This document shows positions 17,809-26,714 of a stretch of DNA of 64,000 bases, in pieces. Source of the DNA: Streptomyces sp. NBC_01288 (GTDB taxonomy: Bacteria > Actinomycetota > Actinomycetes > Streptomycetales > Streptomycetaceae); assembly GCF_035982055.1 (NCBI RefSeq), contig NZ_CP108427.1, positions 2,728,001-2,792,000 of the forward strand, given 5' to 3'. The translations under genes were made by a program, and so were the position numbers. The notes under the pieces were generated by a model. It saw nothing but the letters and a program-made list of their open reading frames with translations, was not told the DNA's origin and searched no databases. Each line of letters starts with the position of its first letter. Position 1 is the stretch's first letter.

Positions 17809-18956
17809 GCAGGCACCTTCAGCGTCACCACGAATCCCTCCTCGTCCGGCCCGGCCCGCAGCGAACCGCCCAGCAGCTCGGCGCGTTCCCGCATGCCCAG
17901 CAGACCGTATCCACCTCCCGCCCCGGTGAGTTCGCCCGGGGATCCGCCCGAGTCCCGTACGTCCAGCGTCACTTCGTGCTCGCCGTAGTCCAGCGTGAGC
18001 AGCACCTTGGCGCCCGGGGCATGCTTGCGGACGTTCGTCAGGGCCTCCTGGGCGACCCGGCGCACGGCCTGCGAGGCCTCGGCGGGCAGCTGTCTCCGGT
18101 CACCCGTAACGGTGACCTCTGCACCGCCCGTCGTACCGACGATCTCGGACAGGAAGTCCTCCAGCGGGCTCATCTCGCCCCGCAGCGCGGACACGGCCTG
18201 CCGGGTCTCCACCAGGCCGTCGCGGGCCATCCCCCGTGCTGCCACGACCCGTTCCAGGATCGTCTCCCGGTCGGCGCCCCGCTCGATCAGCAGCCTGGCC
18301 GCCTCCAGGTGCACGAGCTGGGCCGAGAGGCTGTGGGCCAGCACGTCGTGGATCTCCCGGGCGATACGGGCGCGTTCCGCCAGCGCGGCGGACTCCGCCT
18401 CGGCAGTACGTGCCATGCGTTCCTGGGTGAGCAGCCGCTGGGCGTTGCCCCGTGCCTCGGCGTCGAGGCGGAGCGTGTATCCCGCGAGGGCCAGCCCCGC
18501 GGTCGTGACCGCGGTGGTCAGCCAGACGTCGTTGTTGACCGCGGCGAAGACCGCGAGGGACACCGAGGTCACGGGCACGGCGACCGCGATGGGCAGCCGC
18601 TCCAGCGAACCGACCGCACAACCGCACCAGATGACGAGGGCCGGGACCGTGAACCCGACGGCCTGTCCCCCGATCGCGACCCCTAGGAGCGCGGCGATGA
18701 GTGCCACCGACGGCCAGAGCCTGTGGGCGAGGGTGGTGCGCCAGAAGGCCCAGGCGAGGACCGCAGCCACCAGGATCCCCGCCGCGCCGCCGGCCAGGGC
18801 CCAGCCGTGCACGTGGCCGCCGGTGAAGGCGCCCCCCAACAACACGCCGATCACCAGCAGCCGGACGGCCCAGGCGAGCAACCGCCGGGGCCGTGAGACT
18901 CCCTCTCGGCCCAGCGCCTCCCGCGAGGGCCAGCGCGTCCAGGCGTTCTCCGTCAC
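17805..18956 (-). CDS. Sensor histidine kinase (HisKA_3, NarL-partner type)
   Basis: 383 residues from GTG 18956. About five or six N-terminal membrane helices span residues 28-160 with little periplasmic sequence, so it probably senses a membrane or intracellular signal. The phospho-acceptor is H203 in AREIHDVLAHSLSAQ. The ATPase domain has QEALTNVRKHA, DVRDSGG and YGLLGMRER. The start overlaps the DUF1453 stop by 4 bp (GTGA). The longer open frame to 19379 runs antisense of the DUF1453 gene and is rejected. Confidence 0.92.
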   Translation of the reverse strand: MTENAWTRWPSREALGREGVSRPRRLLAWAVRLLVIGVLLGGAFTGGHVHGWALAGGAAGILVAAVLAWAFWRTTLAHRLWPSVALIAALLGVAIGGQAVGFTVPALVIWCGCAVGSLERLPIAVAVPVTSVSLAVFAAVNNDVWLTTAVTTAGLALAGYTLRLDAEARGNAQRLLTQERMARTAEAESAALAERARIAREIHDVLAHSLSAQLVHLEAARLLIERGADRETILERVVAARGMARDGLVETRQAVSALRGEMSPLEDFLSEIVGTTGGAEVTVTGDRRQLPAEASQAVRRVAQEALTNVRKHAPGAKVLLTLDYGEHEVTLDVRDSGGSPGELTGAGGGYGLLGMRERAELLGGSLRAGPDEEGFVVTLKVPA

Positions 18957-19477
18957 ACGCGCTCCTTCCGGGCAGGCCGCGCCATGCCGAAACCGTACGC
19001 CGGGGCCGAACCGGCCGACCCGGTGAAGGACTGGGCCCGCCAGGCCAGGACCCCGGAGCGGACCAGTAGCGTCGCCGCGAGACCGAGCATGAGGGCCGAG
19101 CTGTTCTGGTGCACGCCCACGACCGCGCCCAGGGCCATGAGACCGACGCGCAGGGCTATGCCGACGATCCAGACGCCCCCGCTCGCCTTGGTGCTCTTGC
19201 TCCACACGGAACCGTCCGTCTCGACCCACAGGCGCGTGGTCCAGGCCCAGCCGGCTCCGGTGGCCAGCCCGACGACCAATTCGACGGCGAGCAGGAGGGC
19301 CGACCCGGTGTGGTGGTGGGCGTCGAGTATGCCGGGGTCGCGCAGCGCCACGACAGCGAGGATCACGGGGAGGAGCCACCAGCGCCGGTCGGTGTCGATC
19401 CGACGGGCGCGGAACTGCCGCACGATCACCACCGCGACGACGGCCACGATCACCAACGCGTTGACCAGCCCGGACAT
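18953..19477 (-). CDS. DUF1453-like membrane protein
   Basis: 174 residues with four or five membrane helices: residues about 4-20, 35-50, 60-77, 100-120 and 127-145. Basic segment RQFRARRIDTDRRW between the first two helices. First gene of the operon with the kinase and LuxR regulator, joined by a 4-bp overlap. It may act as an accessory sensor for the kinase; that is a guess from context. Family assignment is from overall appearance. Confidence 0.65.
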   Translation of the reverse strand: MSGLVNALVIVAVVAVVIVRQFRARRIDTDRRWWLLPVILAVVALRDPGILDAHHHTGSALLLAVELVVGLATGAGWAWTTRLWVETDGSVWSKSTKASGGVWIVGIALRVGLMALGAVVGVHQNSSALMLGLAATLLVRSGVLAWRAQSFTGSAGSAPAYGFGMARPARKERV

Positions 19478-19782
19478 CAGAGCCTCCGTGAACGGAAGAG
19501 GACGTCGGCGGCGAGCGCTGCCGACGCCTTCGACGCTACGGAAATTCGCAGGTCGGCAGATCGGCGCCAGGGTGGATCGTGGGTGGATCTCCGAAACGCG
19601 TCAGCCTCCACCCACGGGTGGAGCCGACCGGTGGCGCCGTTCCGAGGCCAGGCGGGGCGACAGGGGTCCGTGCCGGGAACGGAGCGATCACGCCGAGGCC
19701 GGGTGCAAGCCTCCGAGCCGCGGCCCGGGCCCGGGTGGGACACGAGTCCGGGCCCAGGTCGAACCCGGGCCCGGTCCTGTGG
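19478..19782. other. Gap between DUF1453 operon start and parE end
   Basis: About 305 bp. The left half must hold the promoter of the DUF1453 operon. It contains several related GGGTGGA/TCCACCC segments (19570-19625) that can pair locally. The right half holds the parE terminator. No gene is visible. Confidence 0.4.
19725..19774 (-). terminator. parE terminator
   Basis: Perfect 12-bp arms CCGGGCCCGGGT (19725-19736) and ACCCGGGCCCGG (19763-19774), starting 9 bp past the parE stop. A further CCGGGCCC in the loop offers alternative pairing. Confidence 0.6.
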
Positions 19783-21903
19783 TCAGGCGTCGATCCTCGA
19801 CCGGTCCAGCGTCGCGGCCGAACTGGAGATGAACTCCTTGCGCGGGGCCACGTCGTTGCCCATGAGCAGATCGAAGACCTGCTCGGCCGCGTCCAGGTCG
19901 GAGAGGTTGATCCGGCGCAGGGTGCGGTGGCGGGGGTCCATCGTCGTCTCGGCCAGTTGGTCGGCGTCCATCTCACCGAGACCCTTGTAGCGCTGGATGG
20001 AGTCCTTGAACCGGACGCCCTTGCTCTGGAACTCCAGCATCTTCTCGCGCAGCTCACGGTCCGAGTACGTGTAGACGTACTTGTCCTGGCCCTTCTTGGG
20101 CTGGACGAGTTCGATGCGGTGCAGCGGCGGCACCGCGGCGAACACCCGGCCGGCCTCGACCATGGGCCGCATGTAGCGCTGGAACAGAGTCAGGAGCAGA
20201 CACCGGATGTGGGAACCGTCCACATCGGCGTCGGTCATCATGATGATCTTGCCGTAGCGGGCCGCGTCGATGTCGAAGGTACGGCCCGACCCCGCTCCTA
20301 TGACCTGGATGATCGCCCCGCACTCGACGTTCTTCAGCATGTCGGTGACGGACGACTTCTGGACGTTGAGGATCTTGCCGCGGATCGGCAGCAGCGCCTG
20401 GAACTCGGAGTTCCGGGCGAGCTTGGCCGTACCGAGCGCGGAGTCTCCCTCGACGATGAACAACTCGCTGCGCTCGACGTCGTCGCTGCGGCAGTCGGCG
20501 AGCTTGGCGGGCAGCGAGGAGGACTCCAGGGCCGTCTTGCGGCGCTGCGCGTCCTTGTGCTGCCGGGCCGCGATACGCGTGCGTGCGGCGGCGACGGCCT
20601 TCTCCATGACCACGCGGGCCTGGGCCGCCGCGTCACGCTTCGTCGAGGTCAGGAAGTCCTTGAGCTCCTTGGCGACCACGTTGGCGACGATCCGGCGGGC
20701 CGCCGACGTACCGAGCACCTCCTTGGTCTGGCCCTCGAACTGCGGTTCGGCGAGCCGGACGGTGACGACCGCGGTGAGGCCCTCCAGGGCGTCGTCCTTG
20801 ACGACGTCGTCCTCGGCGACGCGCAGCAGCTTCTTGGCGCGCGCCACCTCGTTCATCGTCTTGACGACGGCCTGCTCGAAGCCGGCCACGTGGGTGCCGC
20901 CCTTGGGGGTGGCGATGATGTTCACGTACGACCTGAACGTCGTGTCGTAACCGGTCCCCCAGCGCATCGCGATGTCGACGCCGAGTTCCCGGGTGACCTC
21001 GGTGGGCGTCATCTGGCCGTGGTCGTCCAGGACGGGCACCGTCTCCTTGAAGCTGCCCTGGCCCGACAGGCGCAGTACGTCGCAGACCGGCTTGTCGCTC
21101 GCCAGGTACTCGCAGAACTCGCTGATGCCGCCGTCAAAGCGGAAGGACTCCTCCCCCTTGCTGCCGCCCTCACCGAGGCCGTACTCGTCGCGGACGACGA
21201 TGGTCAGCCCGGGCACCAGGAACGCGGTCTGCCGGGCCCGCTGGTGCAGGCCCTCCAGGGAGAGCTTCGCGTCCTTGAGGAAGATCTGGCGGTCGGCCCA
21301 GTAGCGCACGCGCGTGCCGGTGCGGGTCTTGGGAATCCGCTTGGTCTTGCGCAGGCCACCGGGCTCGAACGTGGCGTCCGGACCGGCGTTCACGAAGGAG
21401 CCCGGCACACCGCGCCGGAAGCTGATGGCGTGGGTGTTGCCGCTGCGGTCCACCTCGACGTCCAGCCGCGCGGACAGAGCGTTCACCACGGAGGCACCCA
21501 CGCCGTGCAGACCGCCGGAGGCGGCGTACGAGCCGCCGCCGAACTTGCCGCCGGCGTGCAGCTTGGTCATGACGACCTCGACACCGGAGAGGCCGGTCTT
21601 GGGCTCGACGTCGACCGGGATGCCCCGGCCGTTGTCCCGGACCTCCACCGAGGCGTCGTCGTGCAGGATCACCTCGATGTGGTCGCAGTAGCCCCCGAGG
21701 GCTTCGTCCACGGAGTTGTCGATGATCTCCCACAGACAGTGCATCAGGCCACGACTGTCGGTCGACCCGATGTACATGCCCGGGCGCTTGCGTACGGCCT
21801 CTAGCCCCTCAAGGACGAGCAGGTGCCGCGCGGTGTAGTTGGAACCGTCCCGGTCTGCTCCTGCCAGCAGCGCTGTCGACGGCACGGACGTTTCGGCGGT
21901 CAC
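19783..21903 (-). CDS. parE: DNA topoisomerase IV subunit B (ParE)
   Basis: 706 residues. ATPase and strand-passage subunit that works with ParC. GHKL ATPase features: EIIDNSVDEA, EVRDNGRGIPVD and the glycine-rich lid ASGGLHGVGASVVNALS. Toprim features: EGDSA (FIVEGDSALGTAKLARN) and DADVDGSHIRCLLLTLF, then the C-terminal MDADQLAETTMDPRHRTL. Note EGDSALGTA in place of the common EGDSAGGSA; it may be usual in this lineage. parC lies at the left edge, so the two are not adjacent and face each other about 17.6 kb apart. Start ATG 21903 in front of a roughly 440-bp intergenic region. Confidence 0.95.
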   Translation of the reverse strand: MTAETSVPSTALLAGADRDGSNYTARHLLVLEGLEAVRKRPGMYIGSTDSRGLMHCLWEIIDNSVDEALGGYCDHIEVILHDDASVEVRDNGRGIPVDVEPKTGLSGVEVVMTKLHAGGKFGGGSYAASGGLHGVGASVVNALSARLDVEVDRSGNTHAISFRRGVPGSFVNAGPDATFEPGGLRKTKRIPKTRTGTRVRYWADRQIFLKDAKLSLEGLHQRARQTAFLVPGLTIVVRDEYGLGEGGSKGEESFRFDGGISEFCEYLASDKPVCDVLRLSGQGSFKETVPVLDDHGQMTPTEVTRELGVDIAMRWGTGYDTTFRSYVNIIATPKGGTHVAGFEQAVVKTMNEVARAKKLLRVAEDDVVKDDALEGLTAVVTVRLAEPQFEGQTKEVLGTSAARRIVANVVAKELKDFLTSTKRDAAAQARVVMEKAVAAARTRIAARQHKDAQRRKTALESSSLPAKLADCRSDDVERSELFIVEGDSALGTAKLARNSEFQALLPIRGKILNVQKSSVTDMLKNVECGAIIQVIGAGSGRTFDIDAARYGKIIMMTDADVDGSHIRCLLLTLFQRYMRPMVEAGRVFAAVPPLHRIELVQPKKGQDKYVYTYSDRELREKMLEFQSKGVRFKDSIQRYKGLGEMDADQLAETTMDPRHRTLRRINLSDLDAAEQVFDLLMGNDVAPRKEFISSSAATLDRSRIDA

Positions 21904-22346
21904 GCGGTTCGCTCCTCGCTGAATTTCAGATGAGGCCCTTTTGGGTAAGGGCCCGGCTTCGGTTGCCGCTCAGAGGGTACCGAGGCCTGGTAGAGCCGTT
22001 GTAACGCCACCCTCGTCTCCTCCTCACACTAGTCCAGGGTCGTATGCCTGTTCGATCCCTCGATGGAGTGAAGTACATATCACGTTCCCTTCGGGGCATG
22101 AACCATTTAGGCTCCGGGCACGTCCTCATGAACAACCGGCAATCCAGCCGGGTGGACCCGACCCTGACCCCACAGCGCGAACCCGTACAGACACATAGAC
22201 ACGCAATACGGCACATTCGCCGCCAACCGGCAGCAGACAGCCGCCCCGGAAGAATTTTTCGAGAAAAGGCCACGAGCGGGAACGTTTTCGGCCTGGTTGG
22301 ATGTTGACCCTGGTACGACAGCTCGTCGAGCTAGAGAAGAGGCGAC
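21904..22346. other. Divergent intergenic region, parE / DUF7455 gene
   Basis: About 440 bp, locally AT-rich (22060-22130 and 22240-22290). Possible promoter parts for the plus-strand gene are TTGACC at 22304-22309 and GGGAAC (22278-22283) with GTT 19 bp on; neither has a good second element. I see no gene or riboswitch. Confidence 0.4.
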
Positions 22347-22580
22347 GTGACTACTGTTCTGACCCCCGCGAGCCCACTGACGGCCGCCGATCGCTGCGAC
22401 CGCTGCGGCGCCCAGGCATACCTGCGCGTCGTCCTGCTGAGCGGCGGAGAACTGCTCTTCTGCGCCCACCACGGCCGCAAGTTCGAGCCGGAACTCAAGA
22501 AGATCGCCGCTGAGATACAGGACGAGTCGGAGCGGCTGACCTCCGCTCCAGCAGCAAGCGTTCCTGAAGAAGACCGCTGA
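22347..22580 (+). CDS. DUF7455 small zinc-ribbon-like protein
   Basis: 77 residues, GTG start preceded by AGAAGAGG. Cys/His pattern CDRCGAQA ... FCAHHGRKF suggests a single zinc site (CxxC and CxxH). C-terminal third is helical and charged (ELKKIAAEIQDESERL). Conserved near parE and hrdB in Streptomyces as I recall; role unknown. Followed by a strong terminator. Confidence 0.75.
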   Translation: MTTVLTPASPLTAADRCDRCGAQAYLRVVLLSGGELLFCAHHGRKFEPELKKIAAEIQDESERLTSAPAASVPEEDR

Positions 22581-22621
22581 CACATCGCGTCCACGACGAG
22601 CCAGCACCGGCCCAGGCCGGC

Positions 22622-22666
22622 GACGGGCGGCCCCGCTCCTGAACCACAGGAGCGGGGCCGCCCGTC
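22622..22666. terminator. Strong hairpin terminator
   Basis: Perfect 20-bp arms at 22622-22641 and 22647-22666 with a 5-nt loop (AACCA). Very GC-rich stem, followed by CTTCG. Sits between the convergent DUF7455 and trypsin genes and can serve both. Confidence 0.85.
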
Positions 22667-22696
22667 TTCGTACCCGCAGATGCCTCTCAGATGCCG

Positions 22697-23554
22697 TCAG
22701 GCACCCTTGTGCGGCCCTGGCGAGCCGCGGTGGCGGCCCAGCGTCCGCAGGACGTCAGACACCCTGGTGTAGACGCCTGGGCTCCCGGCCCGCCCGCAGC
22801 CGCTGCCCCACGACACGAGCCCGATCAGCCGACCCTGGGCGACCAGCGGCCCCCCGCTGTCCCCCTGACAGGCGTCACGGCCTCCCTGAGCCTCTCCGGC
22901 GCAGAGCATGGACTCGGGGAGGTAGGTGCCGTCGGCACCGGCCGGATAGGCCTCCTGGCATTGCGCGTCGGACAGCACGTGCAGGCGCGCCGCGTGCAGG
23001 CTTCCCGCGTAGTCGCCGCTGCCGGTGAGATCGCCCCAGCCGTAGACCGTGGCGGCCGTGCCCGCCCGGTAGGCGGTGTCGCCCGCGGCCGCCATCGCGA
23101 TGACCGAGCTCTGGGGCATCGGATCGGCGAGAGTGAGCACGGCGAAGTCGCCGGCGTTGCTGGCGGGGTCGTATTCCGGATTGACCCACACATCGCGTAC
23201 GGAGATCTCCTGGCCCCGGCCCGACAGCAGGTCCGTACGGCCCGCGATGGCCTTGAGGTCGGCCGCCCGGTGCGGCGGCGCCCCCAGGACGTCGTCGCCC
23301 ATGCAGTGGGCCGCGGTCAGCACGGTGGTCCGGCCCACGGCCACGCCGCCGCAGAACTGCCCCGCCCGGGTACCCCCGAACCGGTCACGGCTGGACAGCG
23401 CCACCGTCCAGGGGCTCACGGAGACATCGACCGGGAACCCGCCGACGACGATGCTGTCGGCGGCCACGGGGGCCGCCGAGACCAGCGGTATGGCGGACGC
23501 GGCGGCCGCCAGGACCAGCGGCCGGGTCAGCGCCCGGGCAAGGGGACGACGCAT
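22697..23554 (-). CDS. Secreted trypsin-like serine protease (S1 family)
   Basis: 285 residues with a signal peptide: [10 protein letters not shown] basic start, hydrophobic core, likely cleavage after APVAA (about residue 32). The mature part begins near IVVGG, the chymotrypsin-fold start. Catalytic triad: H83 in LTAAHC, D136 in [11 protein letters not shown]233 in CQGDSGGP. Asp-containing [11 protein letters not shown] suggests trypsin-like cleavage after Lys/Arg. Extracellular nutrition or development role likely. Stands alone between hrdB and DUF7455. Confidence 0.92.
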   Translation of the reverse strand: MRRPLARALTRPLVLAAAASAIPLVSAAPVAADSIVVGGFPVDVSVSPWTVALSSRDRFGGTRAGQFCGGVAVGRTTVLTAAHCMGDDVLGAPPHRAADLKAIAGRTDLLSGRGQEISVRDVWVNPEYDPASNAGDFAVLTLADPMPQSSVIAMAAAGDTAYRAGTAATVYGWGDLTGSGDYAGSLHAARLHVLSDAQCQEAYPAGADGTYLPESMLCAGEAQGGRDACQGDSGGPLVAQGRLIGLVSWGSGCGRAGSPGVYTRVSDVLRTLGRHRGSPGPHKGA

Positions 23555-23632
23555 GCACGTTCCTCACTCTGGGATGGTCATGGGAGACCCAGAGTGATCC
23601 AGCACGCGGCGCGCCGCACCCGCGGCCAGCAC

Positions 23633-23667
23633 GAAGGCCCGGTCCCCTGAGGGGAAACCGGGCCTTC
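23633..23667 (-). terminator. hrdB terminator
   Basis: Arms GAAGGCCCGGT (23633-23643) and ACCGGGCCTTC (23657-23667) are perfect over 11 bp, with CCCC/GGGG continuing the stem after a mismatch. It starts 20 bp past the hrdB stop. Confidence 0.8.
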
Positions 23668-23686
23668 CGTGTCGTACGACCACGAC

Positions 23687-25228
23687 CTAGTCGAGGTAGT
23701 CGCGCAGCACCTGCGAACGCGACGGGTGGCGCAGCTTCGACATGGTCTTGGACTCGATCTGGCGGATGCGCTCACGGGTGACCCCGTACACCTTGCCGAT
23801 CTCGTCGAGGGTCTTCGGCTGACCGTCGGTGAGACCGAAGCGCATCGAGACCACACCGGCCTCGCGCTCGGACAGGGTGTCCAGGACGGAGTGCAGCTGC
23901 TCCTGGAGGAGGGTGAAGCTGACCGCGTCGGCCGGGACGACGGCTTCGGAGTCCTCGATGAGGTCACCGAACTCGCTGTCGCCGTCCTCACCCAGGGGGG
24001 TGTGCAGGGAGATGGGCTCGCGGCCGTACTTCTGGACCTCGATGACCTTCTCCGGGGTCATGTCGAGTTCCTTGGCCAGCTCCTCCGGGGTGGGCTCGCG
24101 GCCCAGGTCCTGGAGCATCTGGCGCTGCACGCGCGCGAGCTTGTTGATGACCTCGACCATGTGCACCGGGATACGGATGGTGCGGGCCTGGTCGGCCATC
24201 GCGCGCGTGATGGCCTGACGGATCCACCAGGTGGCGTACGTGGAGAACTTGTAGCCCTTGGTGTAGTCGAACTTCTCGACCGCGCGGATCAGACCGAGGT
24301 TGCCCTCCTGAATGAGGTCCAGGAAGAGCATGCCGCGGCCGGTGTAGCGCTTGGCCAGGGAGACCACCAGACGGAGGTTGGCCTCCAGGAGGTGGTTCTT
24401 GGCGCGGCGGCCGTCCTCGGCGATGATCTCCAGCTCGCGCTTGAGCTTGGGGGCGAGCTTGTCGGCGTTGGCCAGCTTGTCCTCGGCGAACAGACCGGCC
24501 TCGATGCGCTTGGCGAGCTCGACCTCCTGCTCGGCGTTGAGGAGGGGGACCTTGCCGATCTGCTTGAGGTAGTCCTTGACGGGGTCGGCGGTGGCACCGG
24601 CGGCGGCGACCTGCTGCGCGGGCGCGTCGTCCTCGTCCTCGTCGGAGAGCACGAACCCGGCGCTCTCGGCACCCTCGGGCTCGTCCCCGGTCTTGCCGGG
24701 GGTCTCCTCGGTCGCCTCTTCGTCGACTGCCTCGGCGTCGTCCTTCTTGGCACTGGTCTTCTTGGCCGCCGCCGTCGTCTTCTTGGCGGCGACCTTCTTG
24801 GCGACCGCCTTCTTGGCGGGCGCGGTCTTCTTGGCAGCGACCTTCTGCGCGGCGTCGTCCTCGACGGGAGCGTCGGCGACGGGGGCCGCCGGAGTGGCGG
24901 TGGCGGTGGCCTTCTTGGCGGTCACCGTCTTCGCGGCGACCGTCTTGGTGGCGGTGCGTTTGGCCGGACTCTTCGCTGCGACGCTCTTTCGGGTGCGCTT
25001 GGGCTCCGCGGCACTGACCATCAGCGTCACACCCTCTTCCTCGAGGATCTGGTTGAGGCTGCGCAGTACGTTCTTCCACTGAGTGGCCGGAATCTGGTCA
25101 GCTTCGAAGGCCCGACGCACGTCATCGCCGGCGATCTGCCCCTCAGCCTTTCCCCGCTCGATGAGCGCCATGACAGAGACGGACTCGGCGATCTCCGGCG
25201 GGAGCGTACGGGATGTGCTGGCCGACAC
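23687..25228 (-). CDS. hrdB: Principal RNA polymerase sigma factor HrdB
   Basis: 513 residues, close to the S. coelicolor HrdB length (about 511). GTG start at 25228 with GAGAGG about 8 nt upstream; the open frame to 25387 is leader, not protein. Order: region 1.1; a low-complexity Lys/Ala/Thr stretch (repeats like [18 protein letters not shown]) and an acidic patch; region 1.2 from [16 protein letters not shown]; region 2 with [15 protein letters not shown]; region 3; and region 4 helix-turn-helix [20 protein letters not shown]. Recognises housekeeping promoters. Terminated by the hairpin at 23633-23667. Confidence 0.97.
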   Translation of the reverse strand: MSASTSRTLPPEIAESVSVMALIERGKAEGQIAGDDVRRAFEADQIPATQWKNVLRSLNQILEEEGVTLMVSAAEPKRTRKSVAAKSPAKRTATKTVAAKTVTAKKATATATPAAPVADAPVEDDAAQKVAAKKTAPAKKAVAKKVAAKKTTAAAKKTSAKKDDAEAVDEEATEETPGKTGDEPEGAESAGFVLSDEDEDDAPAQQVAAAGATADPVKDYLKQIGKVPLLNAEQEVELAKRIEAGLFAEDKLANADKLAPKLKRELEIIAEDGRRAKNHLLEANLRLVVSLAKRYTGRGMLFLDLIQEGNLGLIRAVEKFDYTKGYKFSTYATWWIRQAITRAMADQARTIRIPVHMVEVINKLARVQRQMLQDLGREPTPEELAKELDMTPEKVIEVQKYGREPISLHTPLGEDGDSEFGDLIEDSEAVVPADAVSFTLLQEQLHSVLDTLSEREAGVVSMRFGLTDGQPKTLDEIGKVYGVTRERIRQIESKTMSKLRHPSRSQVLRDYLD

Positions 25229-25544
25229 GAACAACCTCTCGGAACGATGGAAAACGGCTTCCGGCCCCGTCCGGTACGGACAGGAGCCGACGACCGCCGA
25301 CTTGGGGATGGGCCGACGGCGCGGGCTGGGGCCGGGAAGAAACACAGCGCCTTGAACGGCGTCCGTATTCCCTTCCGCGGCTGTCACCTCTTAGGTCATC
25401 GCACAGTGCCCGCGAGCGTTACGCCCAATCTGCGTGGCCCGAGTCACACCCCGTAAGCGTTCAAAAACGGTCAGACACGGGCAGAGGAGGGCACCTGCGG
25501 CCGTGACAGGCGCTCCTCGGGGAGATCCGACATCCCGTCGCACC
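25229..25544 (-). other. hrdB upstream/leader region
   Basis: About 315 bp between the whiH terminator and the hrdB start. It must hold the hrdB promoters. In S. coelicolor one of these depends on SigR. I looked for GGAAT-N18-GTT on the minus strand: GGGAAT is present (25372 down to 25367), but GTT lies 9 or 23 nt on, not 18. No confident promoter can be called. Confidence 0.4.
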
Positions 25545-25588
25545 GCCGGACCCCGCCGGATTCCCTGGAGGATCCTGCGGGGTCCGGC
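25545..25588 (-). terminator. whiH terminator
   Basis: Perfect 12-bp arms GCCGGACCCCGC (25545-25556) and GCGGGGTCCGGC (25577-25588), 75 bp past the whiH stop. Confidence 0.7.
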
Positions 25589-25663
25589 GGAAGACGGGCG
25601 CCCCGGCCGGGCGCCGCCACGAGAACGCGGCACACCTCGACCGCACGGACCATCCCGTGCGCG

Positions 25664-26551
25664 TCAGTGTTCGCGCGGGGCGGGCACCACGCGCTCCACC
25701 TCGGGGTGCACGATGAGCAGCTGCCGCATGGCCGCCTCGGCCGCCGCACCGTCGCCGGCGGCGAGGGCGTCGACGATCCGGGCGTGGTGCCCCAGGGAGG
25801 CGTCGGTCGGGCGGTCACAGCCCGTGACCGGGCCACCGGAGACCTGGAGGGCCGAGGAGACGATCCCGGAAAGGTGCTCCAGCATCCGGTTGCCCGCGAC
25901 CTGGATGAGCAGCGAGTGGAACTCGGCGTCCGCGCGGGAGAAGGTCAGCGCGTCACCCTGCCCCATGGCGTGGCTCATGATCTCGACCATGTCGGAGAGG
26001 CGCTGCTGGACATCCTCGCGCCCGTGGCCGGCGGCGAGGCGCGCGGCGAGCGGCTCGATCGTCCAGCGCAGCTCGCTCAGCTCACGGCGCTGGTTGTCGC
26101 GCTGCGGGCCGAAGGCACGCCATTCGATGATGTCCGGGTCGAGGAGGTTCCAGTCGCTGACGGGACGCACGCGCGTGCCGACGTTCGGGCGGGCACTGAC
26201 CAGGCCCTTGGCCTCCAGGACGCGGAGCGATTCACGGACGACGGTGCGGGAGACCTCGAAACGCTGGCCGATCTCCTCGGGCACCAGCGGACGGTCGGCG
26301 CCCAGGTCCCCGGAGACGATCATCTGACCCAGCTGCTGGACGAGTTGGCCGTGCAGCCCGCGTCCGCGGTTGCCCGCGGCACGCCGGCCCACGCGGCCCA
26401 GCTCGGGGTCGGAACCGTCCCAGGAAGGGGCTCCGAGGCGCTCGGTGACGGGCGCCTCGGCAAAGGGGTAGCGGTCGAGTTCGCCCGGGCCGGCGAGACC
26501 GGAGTCTGCGGAGCGGGCGGCGGTCATCATGGTGTGCGCAAGGGTACTCAC
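25664..26551 (-). CDS. whiH: Sporulation regulator WhiH (GntR/FadR family)
   Basis: 295 residues, the length I recall for WhiH, and next to hrdB as in S. coelicolor. N-terminal 60 residues are unstructured. GntR winged helix at about 68-140: LVPEEIGQRFEVSRTVVRES then LRVLEAKGLVSARPNVGTRV. FCD effector domain from about 150 to 285 with helices and metal/ligand-type residues (DAEFHSLL, HHARIVDAL). Controls sporulation septation in aerial hyphae and is transcribed by sigma-WhiG. A WhiG-like -10 lies upstream. Ligand unknown. Confidence 0.88.
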   Translation of the reverse strand: MSTLAHTMMTAARSADSGLAGPGELDRYPFAEAPVTERLGAPSWDGSDPELGRVGRRAAGNRGRGLHGQLVQQLGQMIVSGDLGADRPLVPEEIGQRFEVSRTVVRESLRVLEAKGLVSARPNVGTRVRPVSDWNLLDPDIIEWRAFGPQRDNQRRELSELRWTIEPLAARLAAGHGREDVQQRLSDMVEIMSHAMGQGDALTFSRADAEFHSLLIQVAGNRMLEHLSGIVSSALQVSGGPVTGCDRPTDASLGHHARIVDALAAGDGAAAEAAMRQLLIVHPEVERVVPAPREH

Positions 26552-26643
26552 GGATCATTTGTCGGCGCTGTCTCCAACTCCCTTGAGGTCTTTGGTGAAA
26601 AGCACACGAAAGGGTGATCGCTCACCCCGTCGCAATTGACGCC

Positions 26644-26651
26644 TTATCGGA
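26644..26651 (-). promoter_or_regulatory. Candidate sigma-WhiG -10 element of whiH
   Basis: The minus strand reads TCCGATAA, seven of eight matches to the WhiG -10 GCCGATAA, 93 bp before the whiH start. No good TAAA element lies 15 nt upstream (CGCA there), so the -35 is weak. Confidence 0.5.
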
Positions 26652-26714
26652 AAGAAATGGGCTTTCTGCGGGGAGTTGTGCGCAGAGCGGCACCCCGAAG
26701 GGTGCGGACGGTCG

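Noticed and set aside
19579..21804. 741-codon plus-strand frame
   Set aside because: Antisense shadow of parE; no family motif.
22278..22305. SigR-type promoter before the DUF7455 gene (GGGAAC...GTT)
   Set aside because: Spacer is 19 rather than 18 and the first element ends in C; too weak to call.
25341..25372. SigR-dependent promoter of hrdB
   Set aside because: GGGAAT is present but no GTT lies at 18 nt.
23669..25456. 595-codon plus-strand frame
   Set aside because: Antisense shadow of hrdB, Leu/Gly/Asp-rich as expected from the reverse frame.
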